Assembly: GCA_024114885.1 (NCBI GenBank)
Contig: CP099429.1
Span: forward strand, 62,001-126,000
Direction of reading: 5' to 3'
Source: Septoria linicola
Taxonomy: Eukaryota; Ascomycota; Dothideomycetes; Mycosphaerellales; Mycosphaerellaceae
Length of the DNA stretch: 64,000 bases
Shown here: positions 11,280-23,399 of the stretch, in pieces
Layout of the letters: each line of letters begins with the position of its first letter
How positions within the stretch are numbered: position 1 is the first letter of the stretch
Position numbers and translations under genes: made by a program
The notes under the pieces: model-generated
Database searches by the model: none
Seen by the model: only the letters and a program-made list of their open reading frames with translations
What the model was told of the DNA's origin: nothing

Positions 11280-14200
11280 AGATCTATAGATACTTATACC
11301 TAGGTAGAAGGCCTAGTTCTATAACCTTCTCTATTAGTAGTAGTACTTCTTCTAGTTTAACCTAATCTGGAACTAGCTTTAGGTTTTCTCGTAGAAAGGT
11401 ATATTTCTTAAGATCTATTCTCTTATAGATATACTTACGCTTTAAGCTATCTAATTCCTTAAGCTTATACGATATACCTCTCTATAATACTTCGGATACT
11501 CTAAAAGAGCCTTCCTACCTAAACGTAAGCTTGTAGGAGAAGCTAGTTTTTAATTTAGAGCGGTATACTAATATAAGATCTCCTTCCTTTAGTATAGTAA
11601 GGTCCGTACGGCGATATTTATCGAAGTACGTCTTATTCTGTTCTTAGAGACGCTATTAACGTAGTCGTTCTTCTTCTATAGTCGTTTCTATAGCTTCTAG
11701 AGCTTGAGCTCGAATCGTAAGAAGCTCTACTCTAGTCTTAACCTTGCCCTAATCTATAATCTAGAAGGTATAGTATTCTAGCTCGATTAGTAGTACTACG
11801 TCACGCCTAATTATTACTTCTAATAGTATTAGGCCAGTAGTAGAGACTATTATCGTTCTCTCTACCTATAGAACTACTAGAATATAGTTACGAATCGTAT
11901 AAAGGCTACCGTTAGAGAGCTTTAAGTAAGCGTCTAATATCGTCTTATAGCCGACTTTAACGATAGCGTTAGACTAAGGGTAGTACGGCGAAATGTTAAT
12001 ATGTTTAATACTATACGATAGTAGTAGCTTCTCTACGTTACTAAGGTTAGTCTTATAGTTATCGAGGATAACTTCTACGGCGGTACCCTACTAGTAAAAG
12101 ATCTCTTCCTATATAAACCTTACTATCTATACTAAGGAGATACTCTTCGCTAGGTACTAGAATATATATACTTCTAGCTAGCGCGATAGAGATTCGCGTA
12201 TAACTATTAACGAACAGTTCTTCGAGATATATAAGCTGTCGATATACTACCTCTAGCCGACTATAACTTAGAGCGGAATCTATAGTTCTCTAGATACCTA
12301 TCTCCTATACCGAAGACTATAAATAGTATATTACTAAATAGCGAGCGAGATTTAAGCCTAAACCCTATCCTACTACTATCGTTTCTAGATAAGATTATAC
12401 GTCTATTTAGCGCTATAGTAACCGTTCTTATAATAGTATACCTTAATAATACGAGCTCGCGCTTTAGGTTTATTAATAACTCGCTATAGAGGTCTAGCTA
12501 CTCGCTCTTAGCGCTAGAGCTAGTTGTTCTTAATATAAAACAGCCGACACTTCTTCCTTAACCGCTTATACTCGTTATTAGAAACTCCCTTAGGTCTTTA
12601 TATTCGTATAAGTACGAAAGTAATATTTATTAACTCCTAAGAGTAGATCCTATTAATTATAGATAGCTCGCCCTAAATCACCTATATAGAGAAAACGTTA
12701 ACGTAAAAGGTATTAAAGAATTACTTATTAATTATTAGATCCACGTCTTCTTCCTATTCTATAGCTTCTATATCTTTAGGCGTAGTAGGCTTCCTCGATA
12801 ACGAATCTAGAGCTATATACTTCTTACTAGGAACATATATAACGTTGAAGTCGAAGAGGTAGATCTATACTAGCTAGCGCGTTATTACTATATTCGGCAA
12901 ATTAGAGGTAGCTTTATTAAGCTAGTAAACGAGGGTATTTATATTAATCTCTAGTTAGAAGTATACTCCGAATAGCTATAGTTTTAGCTTCTTTAATACC
13001 TTTAGTATACTAAGGTATTCGCGCTTTCTAGTATCGTACTTAACTTCTACTGAGTTAAATAGGCCGGACTTATATCGAACTAGATAGTAGAGAAGTAGCT
13101 CGTCTCGATTATATTAGGAAAGCGTATATCTCTAACCTTTACTACTCGAATCTATACCTACGATAATAAGTCCTACTCCTTCTCTAAAGTTAAGAGTAAC
13201 TAAGGCTAGAGCTGAAACTAGTGCCTTTAAGACGACGTCTTTAGCTAGTTAGTGTTCGGTAGTCTATTAAAACTTAGTATTCTTCTATAAGAGTTTAAAG
13301 AGTAGAGTAAGGATAATCGTAAAACCTTTAACCTAGACGCGGTAGTACGTAACTACGCTAAGGAAGATTCGAACCTCCTTCTAATTCTCTAGCGTCGGCT
13401 ATTTCTTAATCTTTGCTACTCTCGCGAAGTCTAGATAGCGACTATCGATACTAGTAAGGTAACTAACGATTACTAACTATTTATAACAAAGCTATAGCTT
13501 ATTAAAAGCCACGGTTATATTAGCTCGTTCTATATTATAGAGAACGTCGTCTATAGCTATAATATGTTCTATAACGTAATAGCGGAGGCTAGGTTTAACC
13601 TCTTTACTATCGTACTTCGTCTTAGGCTCTTTAATACCGATATTATTAAGGAACGGCCGTGCCTTATACGAGACGTGCTCTATAAGTACTTGATTAATAA
13701 TACGAACGAACTAGGTAATAGAATTCATAGCTCCTTATAGTAACGTTATCTACTATAATAGTCCTAGCGGTAAGTCGAAGCCTATAAGGTCTCTATATAA
13801 CTTATCGAGTAGGATTTAGTTATATCCGAAGAAGATATTAACTAACGAGGCTAGCGCGTAACTAGTAAAGTCCTTAGAGAAACCCTTAGCGTCGGATAGT
13901 AAGTTCGAATCTCTTATAGTAACTTGATTAAACTTCTAAGCTACGTTAATTAACTAATACTTCTTTAGCTTACCTACCTCTATCTTCTTACTAATAAGGA
14001 AGTATAGGTTTCGATAGGTACTATAGTATAGCTTAAGAGTTCTAGCTTAGATTCGTTATCTTAGTATATCCTCTACGATATATCGTAGAGATAAGTTTAG
14101 CTTGAAGCCTAGATACTACTATAGCTCGTAAGGAACTATCTAAATCTTCTATAGTAGAGTAATATTAGGATTAATTCGGCCTAAATACGTAAAGTCCTAC

Positions 14201-16449
14201 GTAAAGGTAGCTTCTCGATTCCTTAGTATATAGTATAACAAATCTAGCTCCTTTAGTAGTAGTTCTATACTAGGTTTGAACTTTGTAAGCCGCTTAGGCG
14301 TAAGACGTAATCTAGGCTCGATCGTCGAGAACCTCTTAGTTAAGTACTTACTATTATAAGGTCTAGTACTAGGTAGTATAGCTACTTCCTTCTTAATATA
14401 AGTCCGTCGCTAGTCCTTTAATCCGCTAGGGTTTAAGCTGTCTATTATAGTAATATCTACATTTACCGGTTTAATCTTATTAGTAACTCGCTTATAAAGA
14501 GTATAGGCGCTAATATAGTTATCTAGCTTCCGCTACCCTATAGCTTCTTTGTTACGAGCTCTCTCCGCTACTATATTAATAGCGGCCGAGATAACGTACG
14601 TCTCTTTACTAAGCTCGTCGTCTACTTTATTAGAGATAACCTTGTCGTAGGGTCCGGGTTCTTAGATAGCTAGCTCCGCCTCTCTAATCTTCCTACGAGT
14701 AATTATCAAGTATTCGCCCTCGTAATTCGAACCCTAGCTCGATTAAGATACTAATATAGTATCGTTAAAACTATACTTAATACCCTAGTACAAGTCTCGC
14801 TCGCTAGTATAAGCTAGCTTAGCTTCGCTAGTAGCTAGTAAAAGCTTCTAAAGTCGACTATTTTAGCTGAATTTAGCGATATTATCTTCGACGGCCGCTA
14901 CTACGAGATAGTTATACTATATTTAAGTCTAGCTATAATTAACCCGTCTTAATAGTTCGAGCTACTATCGTAGAGAGGTACTTTATCTAATTAAGTCTAC
15001 TATAAAATAGTCTCCGAAGTAGATTACCTTTATATACGATAACTACTACGTAAGGTAGTTAAAGACTTGATTCTCTAGGAGTTTAGAGCTATTAGTGACC
15101 GTAAACGAACACTAGTACTAATCGCTTATCTATCTATACTACTAGTATAGTTTAAAGTATAGTATAGGAGGTATAACGTAATTATCGTTTAAAAAGGTAA
15201 CTATAGAACGTTCCGCTAGCTAACCTCTCTAAGTAGAGTTTTCACCTCTAACTACTAAACCTTATACGGAAAGGGTAGTAGAAGCTTGAAAAGCTTATAA
15301 TCCCTCTCTCTACTCCTCGCTATTATAAGATCTAGAGTCCTCGACAGTATACTCTATATTCTTTAGCTAATAATTACTAAAAGTCAGAGTTCGGACACCG
15401 ACTTCTATAGAATCTAGACGCGATAAAAGTATTAGAGCCTCTACTAAACTCGTGCCGTCGACTAGAGCTAGTTCCTCGGTACTCTAGCTTTTCCTAGGAC
15501 TTGTTCTATAGTACGTATATTACTACGGCTATTAAAGCTAGTAAATATAACAATACAGCTGTCTAGAGTACTAATTAAGCCCTCCTAAGAGCTATTATCG
15601 TAGTTCTTAGAAGCTAGGCGTACCCGCTACGCCTATAGTCGGCTAAGTAAGATCGGGCCGTTTACTAGTAAGACTAGAAATAGTATCGTAACTCTTACGC
15701 TAAAGGTATCGATTAACACCTCTAGGTAGTACCTAACGAAAGTAACCTTACCTCCGACTCCTCCTATAGTAATATTACTAAGAGGGGTTATACTAACTTG
15801 AAGCTTTCGAACATATTCGATTAGTATAATTATTAACTTAGCCCTCTCGTTAATTAAAGACTTATAAGCTATTATTCGAGAGCCGTACTTTATAGGCACG
15901 TAGATACTTAGAACAATCTAATAGATATTATTAAATAATAGAAGAATGTTATTAGTCCGCTTATAAAGCTTAGAAGCGGGCCTAGGCTTCACTATATTAA
16001 TTACTATAGTAGTAGCCTAGAAGGCCTTAATATCGGTCGCTAAGACAGCTTTTATTAGCTCCTTCTCTACCTACTCGCTAAAGGCTTTAGATAGTAAGGA
16101 ATATACGCTAATCTTAGCTCCGCTACCTCTATTCGTACGCTTCTTTATATAGAGCTTATTAAGCTTCTTACGTAGATCTATATCGTTTAGAATACGACCT
16201 TATAAGGAATACGACGCTCGTTCGCTATAGAGAATAATCTCTACTAAGCTTAACTAGACCTTAGATTCGAGTATTTTATCTATCTAGAAGACGTTAGCGT
16301 TATTATTAGCGTACGTAGCTCGAAGGTAGTTATCTGTACGCTTGGTCTTTAGAGGCTCCTTAGCCTTCTTCTACTTTTAAGTATACGTAGGAGCGACTAG
16401 AACTAGTAGACCGTTTAGGTAGTCGTATATCTACTTATCCTCGATCTTA
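11280..16449 (-). pseudogene. Gypsy pol (protease, RT, RNase H, integrase), copy 1
   Basis: Domains run in order on the minus strand. Protease is at 15633-15899: INERAKL stands where an active-site Asp-x-Gly-Ala loop is expected, and the C-terminal motif reads GPILLSR. RT follows, with FSKDFTSYALASL and the YXDD-type box at 13633-13675 reading PFLNNIGIK, so both catalytic aspartates are now Asn. RNase H follows, ending in FDFNV..VPSKK...DSLSRKP near 12780-12870. Integrase follows, with the HINISPYYP.SNAIV segment near 11990 and the C-terminal EGSFRV tail near 11510. Every mutation that breaks a catalytic site is C-to-T or G-to-A. The protease segment is the only stretch left with 88 uninterrupted codons. 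The protein would make and integrate cDNA of the element; here it is dead. Confidence 0.85.
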
Positions 16450-18240
16450 TCGTTATTACGTTCCTAAGTTTAAGAATCCTCTAACTCTCCTATATCCGTA
16501 AAGTAAGAGGCTAGCTAGTTTTTATCTTTAACCTCTTTAATACGAGAGTAACGATAAGCGCGGGTTCTTATAGCTATAGCCTAGGTCGTAATCTGCTTCT
16601 ATACTCCTATTAGCTATCTTCTAACTAGACGAGAAGGGTTTAGGTTCCGTTTTTTCTTTACGCTATCTCTAGCTACGTAGGCGCCGATTAGATCGTCCTA
16701 ATCCTCCTATATAATAGAAGCGACTTAACTAATATTAACGAGACCGTTAATACTAGCTATCTTGTTCGCTATCCTCTACTAGCTCGCTCTTAGCGTTAAT
16801 AAACGATCTATATTTTCAAGATCGATCTTTCTATAGCGCTACTCTAATACTCCTATTAATACGAATAGCTTTAGTAGTTCCTTATTCTAGTAGTACTATA
16901 TCTTTTCTATACCTAGGCGAGGCGTTCTATAGTATATAATACCGGTCTTTAGATCTCTATATATTAAGCTCTTAGTCTCGAACTATTATAGGTACTCGTA
17001 GTTTGTAGCTATATAGCCTTCGAGCCTATATATCTAATATCCTAAGATCTTTAGAGCGATCGCTACGTAGGCCTTAATTATTAACCCGTTATCTATCGTA
17101 GCTAAGTTAATCGAAATCTTCTAGCTATAAGTAGGCCTTAGAATATATAGATAGTCGTGATCGTGAGACTTCGCCTACTATCCTATCGACAAGCGTAGTA
17201 GCTATAGGCCTCTTTCTTCGAGTCGACGAATCGTAGCGATTATAAGGTCTTATATACTAGTAGTAATATTATCGACGGTTACTAGCTTACGGCCTTTATA
17301 GACTACCGTTTCTCTAGCCTTGAACTTAGAGTTTAGTCTTAGAGCGGACTTCTTTACTACTTTGTATAACTACTAGACGTCTCTACCGCCTTCGTTATAT
17401 ACTTCTAATTTAAAGTCCTTATTACTATTAATCTAACGCTAGGCTATCTTTAAGAGCTTACTATAATCTAAGTCCTTATTATTAAGATTTAACCTAAGAT
17501 AGGCCTAGAGCCTCTTACTAAAACGAAATAGAAGGCCTCGTATAAATAGAAGAGTACGAGAACGCTCGTCTATATACGAAGTAGGTATAGTATTAGAGTA
17601 GAGTATAAACTGCCTCAAGTACTCTAAGAGATTATTATCCTCGCTACGGTTAACCTTATAAAGGTTTTCTATATAGTAGCGGTTTCCGAGTATATATATA
17701 TTATCGTACTTTTAGTATTCTTTAATAATCGACTCTTTGAACTTAGTATAGTCTCGGTCGTAGAAACTATTAAGGCGCTAGTATCGTCTACGTTAGATAA
17801 CTATAACCTAAGTAAGTAACTTCTCGTAAAGCTGTTTATTATTATTAATAAGTAGGATAGCGTAGTTCCTATATAGTACTTTAAAACGCTTAATATACTT
17901 AGTTACGTTCTCCCTATTAAAGAAGGGATTTTAGTCCGAGCTAGGTAATAGCGGAACCTAAGTAATAATTACCTTCTAGCTTTAGGTTACTTAGATAGTC
18001 TCTATAAGTAGCTAGAACTACGCTATAGATAGTCTACCTCCTAAGTTCGGTCCTTAAAAGATATCGGTATTAGAGTTAAAGTTAGTACCTCCTTAGTCCT
18101 CCGCTTCTATAGACATGTCGTTATCTAGTAGAGGGAATAAAGTAAAAGCGGGTAGTAGCTTTACTAGTAATCTTCGAATTTGCTTATTAAGTTAGTTAGA
18201 TAAGCTACTCTCTAGTATTTTAGGCTAGCTAGTAGATACT
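16450..18240 (-). pseudogene. Gypsy gag, copy 1
   Basis: The frame upstream of pol starts around a surviving Met at 18116 (MSIEAED.GG) or slightly earlier. It contains NPFFNRENVTKYIKRFKVLY, a typical opening of the fungal Gypsy gag structural domain, followed by YEKLLT, FYDRDYTKFKESI and LLEYLR.FILYS. Further down it is Lys/Arg-rich and joins pol with no clear gap. The protein would form the virus-like particle. It is RIP-disrupted. The gag/pol border given here is arbitrary. Confidence 0.75.
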
Positions 18241-19056
18241 AATTCACTTATAGAGCTCGTTCGAAGGTGTTCTAAGAGTATATTATACTCTCCTTAATTA
18301 GGTTTTTAAATAAAATATAGTTATCGTTTAAAACGATAACTAAAAAAACAAGAGTCTAAAATTTTCTTAGCTATTAGAAGGTAAACGTTAAACTTTTTAT
18401 TATAATACTAGGGCTGTATTAATTATACCTAATAAGTAAGGTATATCGTATCGTATAGTTCGACCGTTTATAGCTAGGCGCGTCCGTCTCGCTTATTCGA
18501 GTAATTCGCTATATAACTATAGTAGTATAATATTACGTTAGCCTATACTATATACCGGGTCCGGGACCTTAGACGTAATTAGTATCCTTAGCTAAATGAT
18601 TAGCGTCTAACGCCGTACTAGAGCTTATTCTAAGCGATCTATATACTAGGGGATACGAGATTACCTAGACGGGTCCGGCCTATCCTATAGCCTCTACGCT
18701 ATCCGAACGAGGGCGTTTTTACGCTAAACCGGAGTCTAATCGAAGACTATTATAGGTATAGAGACCCTAAGTAAATCTCCGATATAGTAAGTCGCCTTAC
18801 TATCTATACGACAATTACTAAATAGATCCGTACTAAGGAGTACTAGAGGTTTATAACTTTTCCGAGTTAGAGCGATATCTATATTCTAGAGGCTTCTATA
18901 TTATTATAGCCCTTTAAGTCGCCTCTTACGTAGGCTTCTTTTAGGCCTCTTGTCTATATTTATAGTACGTTAGTTCTCGCTTTAAGGCTACTATCTACCC
19001 TCTACGCTTCTAGTTCCGGTATAAGAGAGAAGAGATAGCCTTACCTTTAGCTCTAT
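18241..19056 (-). other. Gypsy-1 leader between 5' LTR and gag
   Basis: No frame is supported here. The stretch holds the near-perfect palindrome at 18316-18342 (TTATCGTTTAAAACGATAA core) and the primer-binding region next to the LTR. I could not match the primer-binding site to a tRNA after RIP. Confidence 0.6.
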
Positions 19057-19335
19057 TAATAGATAATAACTATTTTAACACTAACCCCCTAGGTAGGTAT
19101 AAGAGTAGTCGCTATAGAACAAGACCTGTTTAGAGAGTAATAGTCTTATAATACGTATATTGACTAGTAGTAACGAGCTTAAACTAGTAGTCCTAAGACT
19201 AAGAGCCTATACTAGGACCGTAGGATATTAAATTAATTAAGTAGAGTAAATATTACTATCTTAGAAACGAGCTACTATCTTACTTTTATACTAAAACTAC
19301 TAAGTACGGTATATAGGTAGGCCTTTACCTTACTA
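19057..19335 (-). repeat. Gypsy-1 5' LTR
   Basis: This 279-bp LTR starts TAATAGATAATAAC in plus orientation and ends CCTTACTA, followed by the GTAC duplication and then Copia sequence. It differs from 6096-6374 almost only by C/T and G/A transitions. Confidence 0.93.
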
Positions 19336-20160
19336 GTACTCTAGGAGTATTTTCTTATCTAGCTAACTATTCTAATCTAGCTTAAGCCTAATTAGCTTTA
19401 GCTTCTAGTTAAATCTATTAAGTTCTTAGGATACTTTCCTCTTTCTAAGAGTTTACCTTAGAGCTATCTACTCCTAATCTATCTCTATAGTTTCTTAGAT
19501 AGAATTCTTAGATTCTTTTTTAACTTTCTCTTAGTCTAGGAATTTTCTATACTCTCCTATATCTTCTAGTAGAGGTAGAAGTTATATAAAGAGTTTCTTT
19601 CCTTTCTAAACCTATACTAATAGCTAAGAGGAAGGAGGCTTCTACTAGCCTAGACTAGAAGTACCTAGAGTACTCCTACTAGCTTATAGAGTAGGCTAGC
19701 TAATAGTTCTTAGCCTTCTAATAGGTCTTCTTTCTAGAGCTAAACTAGAGAGATTCTTAATCTTAATATTTAAGTCTAATTCTCTATCTAGCTTATCTTT
19801 AAAGAAGATTATATTAGTATACTACTTAATAGCCTTTATATCTAGCTCCTAGAACTTCTATACCTTTACTATATTATTATAGTATCTAATAAATATAGTA
19901 TCCTTTTCTCTATTTATTAGTTTATTACTCCTTACCTACTAAGGCTATACTCTTATATCTATATATACTATAGCTCTATATCTCTATACTTTAAGGTAGG
20001 AGACTATTAGTTTAATCTTATTAAAAGCTTTATTAGGTAAGAGCTTGAATCTTTTAATATTAGATCTATTTAGAAGCTTATTCCTTATATATATCTATAC
20101 TTTAAGAGCTTCTAGCTAAAACTTAATAGGTATCTTACTTTCTTTAAGTATTACTCTAAT
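19336..20160 (-). mobile_element. Copia-1 fragment between Gypsy-1 and hAT-2
   Basis: It continues the Copia sequence broken at 6095 and matches Copia-3 at about 50347-51165. It covers the integrase part of pol (minus strand). It ends in ACTCTAAT (20153-20160), the 8-bp target duplication of hAT-2. Confidence 0.87.
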
Positions 20161-20618
20161 TAGACGTTAGAATAGGTTAGTACGAGTAGGGTTAGGTCTA
20201 AACCTATATTCTTAGTAATCGATATAGGTTAGAAGGGTAACCTACTAAAGCTTAATAGGTAGTACCTATAACTAGAAAATATAGGTTAGAGCGTATACCT
20301 ACGTAGGTACCTATAGGAGTATAGGTATAGGTATACTAAAATCTATATACTATAAGTATCTAAGTACGTAAAAAGGACGATAGGCGCCGACTATATATAC
20401 TAACTATAGAGATAAGAGGAAACGAAGGTTTTATAGTATAAAAGTAGAAAGTAATCTTATATCGTTCGCTATAGTTATAATATAATTTAATACTACGCTT
20501 CTACTACGTAGCTAGGTATCTCGAAGTAGCCTAAACGCTATTCCTTACGCCGAATATAATACGTAGTACTATACTACTTTAAATAACCCTTATTATCTAT
20601 AACGCTCTATATACGAAG

Positions 20619-21379
20619 TATTCTCTAAACGAGCTATATATCCTTCTACTAGATCGTAACTCGCTTTATATAGATAGCGTAGAGGTTAGTACCTATATAA
20701 GTTAGTATAAGCTACTAAATAGTAATATAGAAGGATATATACTCTTAAAAACCTTCGTTAAATAGAGCTCTACTACCTCTTATAACGCTTCTAGTATACT
20801 AGCTCGAAAGCGTAGATCCTACTTAAAGCTATAGGCGACCTCTCTTACTAGTCGCTAGAAGGGAAGCTTACTAATAAGTAGATTTCTAGTCTTCTAAAAT
20901 ATCTAAATCTCCTATAAGGCTAAAACTATAGTAGATTAGTATACTAACTACGTTTGCTAACTACGTTTTAACTTACTACCTAGCTTATAGTAATAGGGCT
21001 TCCTTACCCTCCTAACTACTAGAGCCTTCTTAGAAAGCCTACTAGCTCGTACTACGTTCTAAGTATTCGACTATACTTTTAGAATATAGGATTTCTTCTT
21101 TATAGTAAGTTTTAGACTAGCTCTTCTCTTCTTCTTCGTTACTATCTTATAAGGCGCTTTTTACGTAATAGGCTACTTTCTACTAAGGCCCTTCCTACTA
21201 GTAGTAAGCCTCTTTATAGTAGAAGGCTTATTATTCTCCTATTTAGACGTATCTTTATTATTCTTCTCTTTAGGTACGTATTTATTATTACTATCTTATA
21301 TATCGATAAGAATTAGATTATTAGCCTGTCCTTAAGGCTAATCGCTAGCTCTCTCTATTTAAAGGTACGCTAATAGAGT
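20619..21379 (-). pseudogene. histone H3-like gene B, hAT copy 2
   Basis: This is the inverted counterpart of 4690-5450 and gives independent support. The decayed translation reads VRKPYYYKLG, LAL.EI, NLLISKLPF.RLVREVAYSF, DLRFRASILEAL.EVVELYL and VFKSTNLYAIYIKRVTI. RKP and EI, lost in copy 1, match canonical H3 here. Introns lie at 20926-20976 and 20693-20742 (minus strand) with the same GT-AG boundaries and TACTAAT/TACTAAC branch sequences. A long basic N-terminal tail lies to the right. Stops are TAA/TAG only. Two differently damaged copies that both keep the H3 spacing argue that this was a functional gene when the transposon was active. Confidence 0.82.
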
Positions 21380-21658
21380 AGGAGAACGCGATACTTAATT
21401 AGTAAGAGCGCGTTATTTAGGCGTAAGTATAGCGGCGTCTTATATAAGACGATTAAGAAAGTCGTAGTTAATTAGAAGTACTATATTACGCGAGAACGTA
21501 ATAGAATATTAATAATATTATATTTGTTTAGAGTTATAGTCGTAAGGTTAAAATTATAAGGTTTTAGTATAGGGCTAGAATTTAGAGTCTAAAGCCTAAG
21601 GTACTAATAACCTCTCTATTCCCTAGGAGAACTCGCTATATATCTACTAAGATAATAG

Positions 21659-22189
21659 GTTAGAAATATAGTTAGTATCTATAGTTAGTAGACTTACGCT
21701 TCTACTAAACTATACTACTATCCTAGCTAGTAAACCTTATACGAATACGATAGTATAGCTATAGATCCTTAGCCTATAGTATAACCTACTTTATATAGAT
21801 AGCTAGGAGATTAGATATCTTAAATTTAGTAGTAAGGAACGCTTTAGCTATCTCTTAGAAGCATTCTAAGGCCGCTAATTAATAGCGTAGCCTACTACTA
21901 AAAGTAAGAACGATCTCGTAGATAAGCTACTAGAATAGGAGGCGTTAGATATATAGTTCTATTATACTCTATAATTTCTTAATCTAACGAAGCGTAATAG
22001 TACCTAACTTAAGAATACGATGTTTCTACCTACTATTATAAGATATACGCTTCCGACGAGTATTCGTTTTTACTATAATAACCTTCTTCTAAGGCTTAAT
22101 AGGCTTCTAAGTAGTACTCTCTAGAATAGCTACTTTTAGTAGACTATACGATCGTAAACGCTAAGAAGAGCTTAAAGAGATCGATACTT
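21659..22189 (-). pseudogene. histone H3-like gene A, hAT copy 2
   Basis: This is the inverted counterpart of 3880-4410. It reads KHRILKLGTITLR.IKKL, then IIELYI.RLLF, YEIVLTFSSRLRY.LAALEC, EIAKAFLTTKF and ISNL. HR, KLGT and LR.I line up with the start of the H3 fold (HRYKPGTVALREI). It sits upstream of gene B on the same strand, as in copy 1. It has diverged further from canonical H3 than gene B. RIP stops make it non-functional. Confidence 0.72.
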
Positions 22190-23390
22190 AATTATCGCTC
22201 CTATATAGAGCGTCGTAATCGAAGAATAGTATAAGAAATAAAGGAAAGAGTAGAGATAGGAGGAAGGAAGTAAAGAAAGAAGAAGTAGGTAGTTAGAAAG
22301 ATACTAAAACTTACTAAGACGCTATAAGCTATAGAACCTTAGGTCTAAAGAGATACTAAGAAACTTACTAGATCCTACGTCTATACCTAAATAGGAAAGT
22401 ACTATACTAGGAAAACTACTACCGACTACGATTACCGACTATAAATCTTATCTTAATTAATTCTAGAAGCGTAGAACTAGAGGATAGTTATAGTCGATAT
22501 TAGTTTACTAGATCTATATAATTAGATATTAGTATAGAATAATATAAAATAAGCTATTAGTTCTAAGTTATACTAAACTAAGGCCTATTCTATTAATAAT
22601 AAATTATCTATAATACTAGAGAAGAGAATATTTTACTATATATACTAGATAGTATAAAATATATAAATATAAAGTAGTAATACTCTCTCTCTTTTCTAAG
22701 ACTAATTAAAAAGGCTAGTTCTAAAATATTAGTAGAATCTTCTAAATCTAAAGAAAAACTTTCTCTATAATAGACTTAATAGTAGTATCTCGTTATTAGG
22801 CTTTAAAATATCTTAAAACTAAATATTTATTCTATTAATATATACTATAGGATTCTTAGGATTTATACTATTTTAGTAATCTATTAAGCCTATTAACTTA
22901 TTAAGTAGCTTAAAGAGTTTTAAACCTAGTCTATAGATCGATAGGATAGTTCTTAATATAATAGCTAAAATTATAATATCTCTAGCTAATATATAAGGTT
23001 ATATATAGTAGAAAAGGTAAGTATAAATAAGTAAGTACTTCTTAAGAAGTTAAGATATCCTTTTTAGAATAAAAGCTCTTTAAGCTAGGTCTCTATAATC
23101 TACTATTAGTCTTATATAATTAGCCTATACCTCTTTTTTTAAAGTAATCTTTCTTCTATCTAGTAGATATACTATAGAGACCTAGGATAGGCGGACTTAG
23201 TAGATATATTAGCCTATACTAAGATATAATCTAATAGTAAAGTACCGACTATATATACCGATAACTAATATTATCTAAAAAGCTATATTAAAGTATCTAG
23301 GGGCGACCTACCTTAACGTTACTCCTACTTAGTTAGCTCTTAGACTCTAGATTTCTCTACTTCCTATAAATTCTAAACCTCGCTTTCTAA
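22190..23390. other. hAT-2 central AT-rich spacer
   Basis: This divergent spacer lies between the minus-strand H3-like genes and the plus-strand genes. I see no frame. It contains two occurrences of the recurrent 20-base hAT motif (22424-22445 and 23243-23262). By position it would hold promoters for both sides. Confidence 0.5.
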
Positions 23391-23399
23391 CTACCTATA

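Larger units (their letters stand above)
6096..19335 (-). mobile_element. Gypsy LTR retrotransposon copy 1, 13,240 bp
   Basis: It is bounded by 279-bp LTRs at 6096-6374 and 19057-19335 and flanked by GTAC on both sides (AGTAC if the terminal A is assigned to the duplication). Read on the minus strand, the LTR begins TAGTAAGG and ends CTATTA, consistent with TG...CA ends changed by RIP. A purine run, AAGGAAGAGAGGAT, sits just before the minus-strand 3' LTR and serves as polypurine tract, fixing the orientation. Order on the minus strand is leader, gag, protease, reverse transcriptase, RNase H, integrase, then an extra 2.8-kb frame. Protease before RT and integrase after RNase H is the Gypsy (Metaviridae) order. 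At 13.2 kb it is about twice the usual size. It is RIP-inactivated throughout. Confidence 0.93.
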
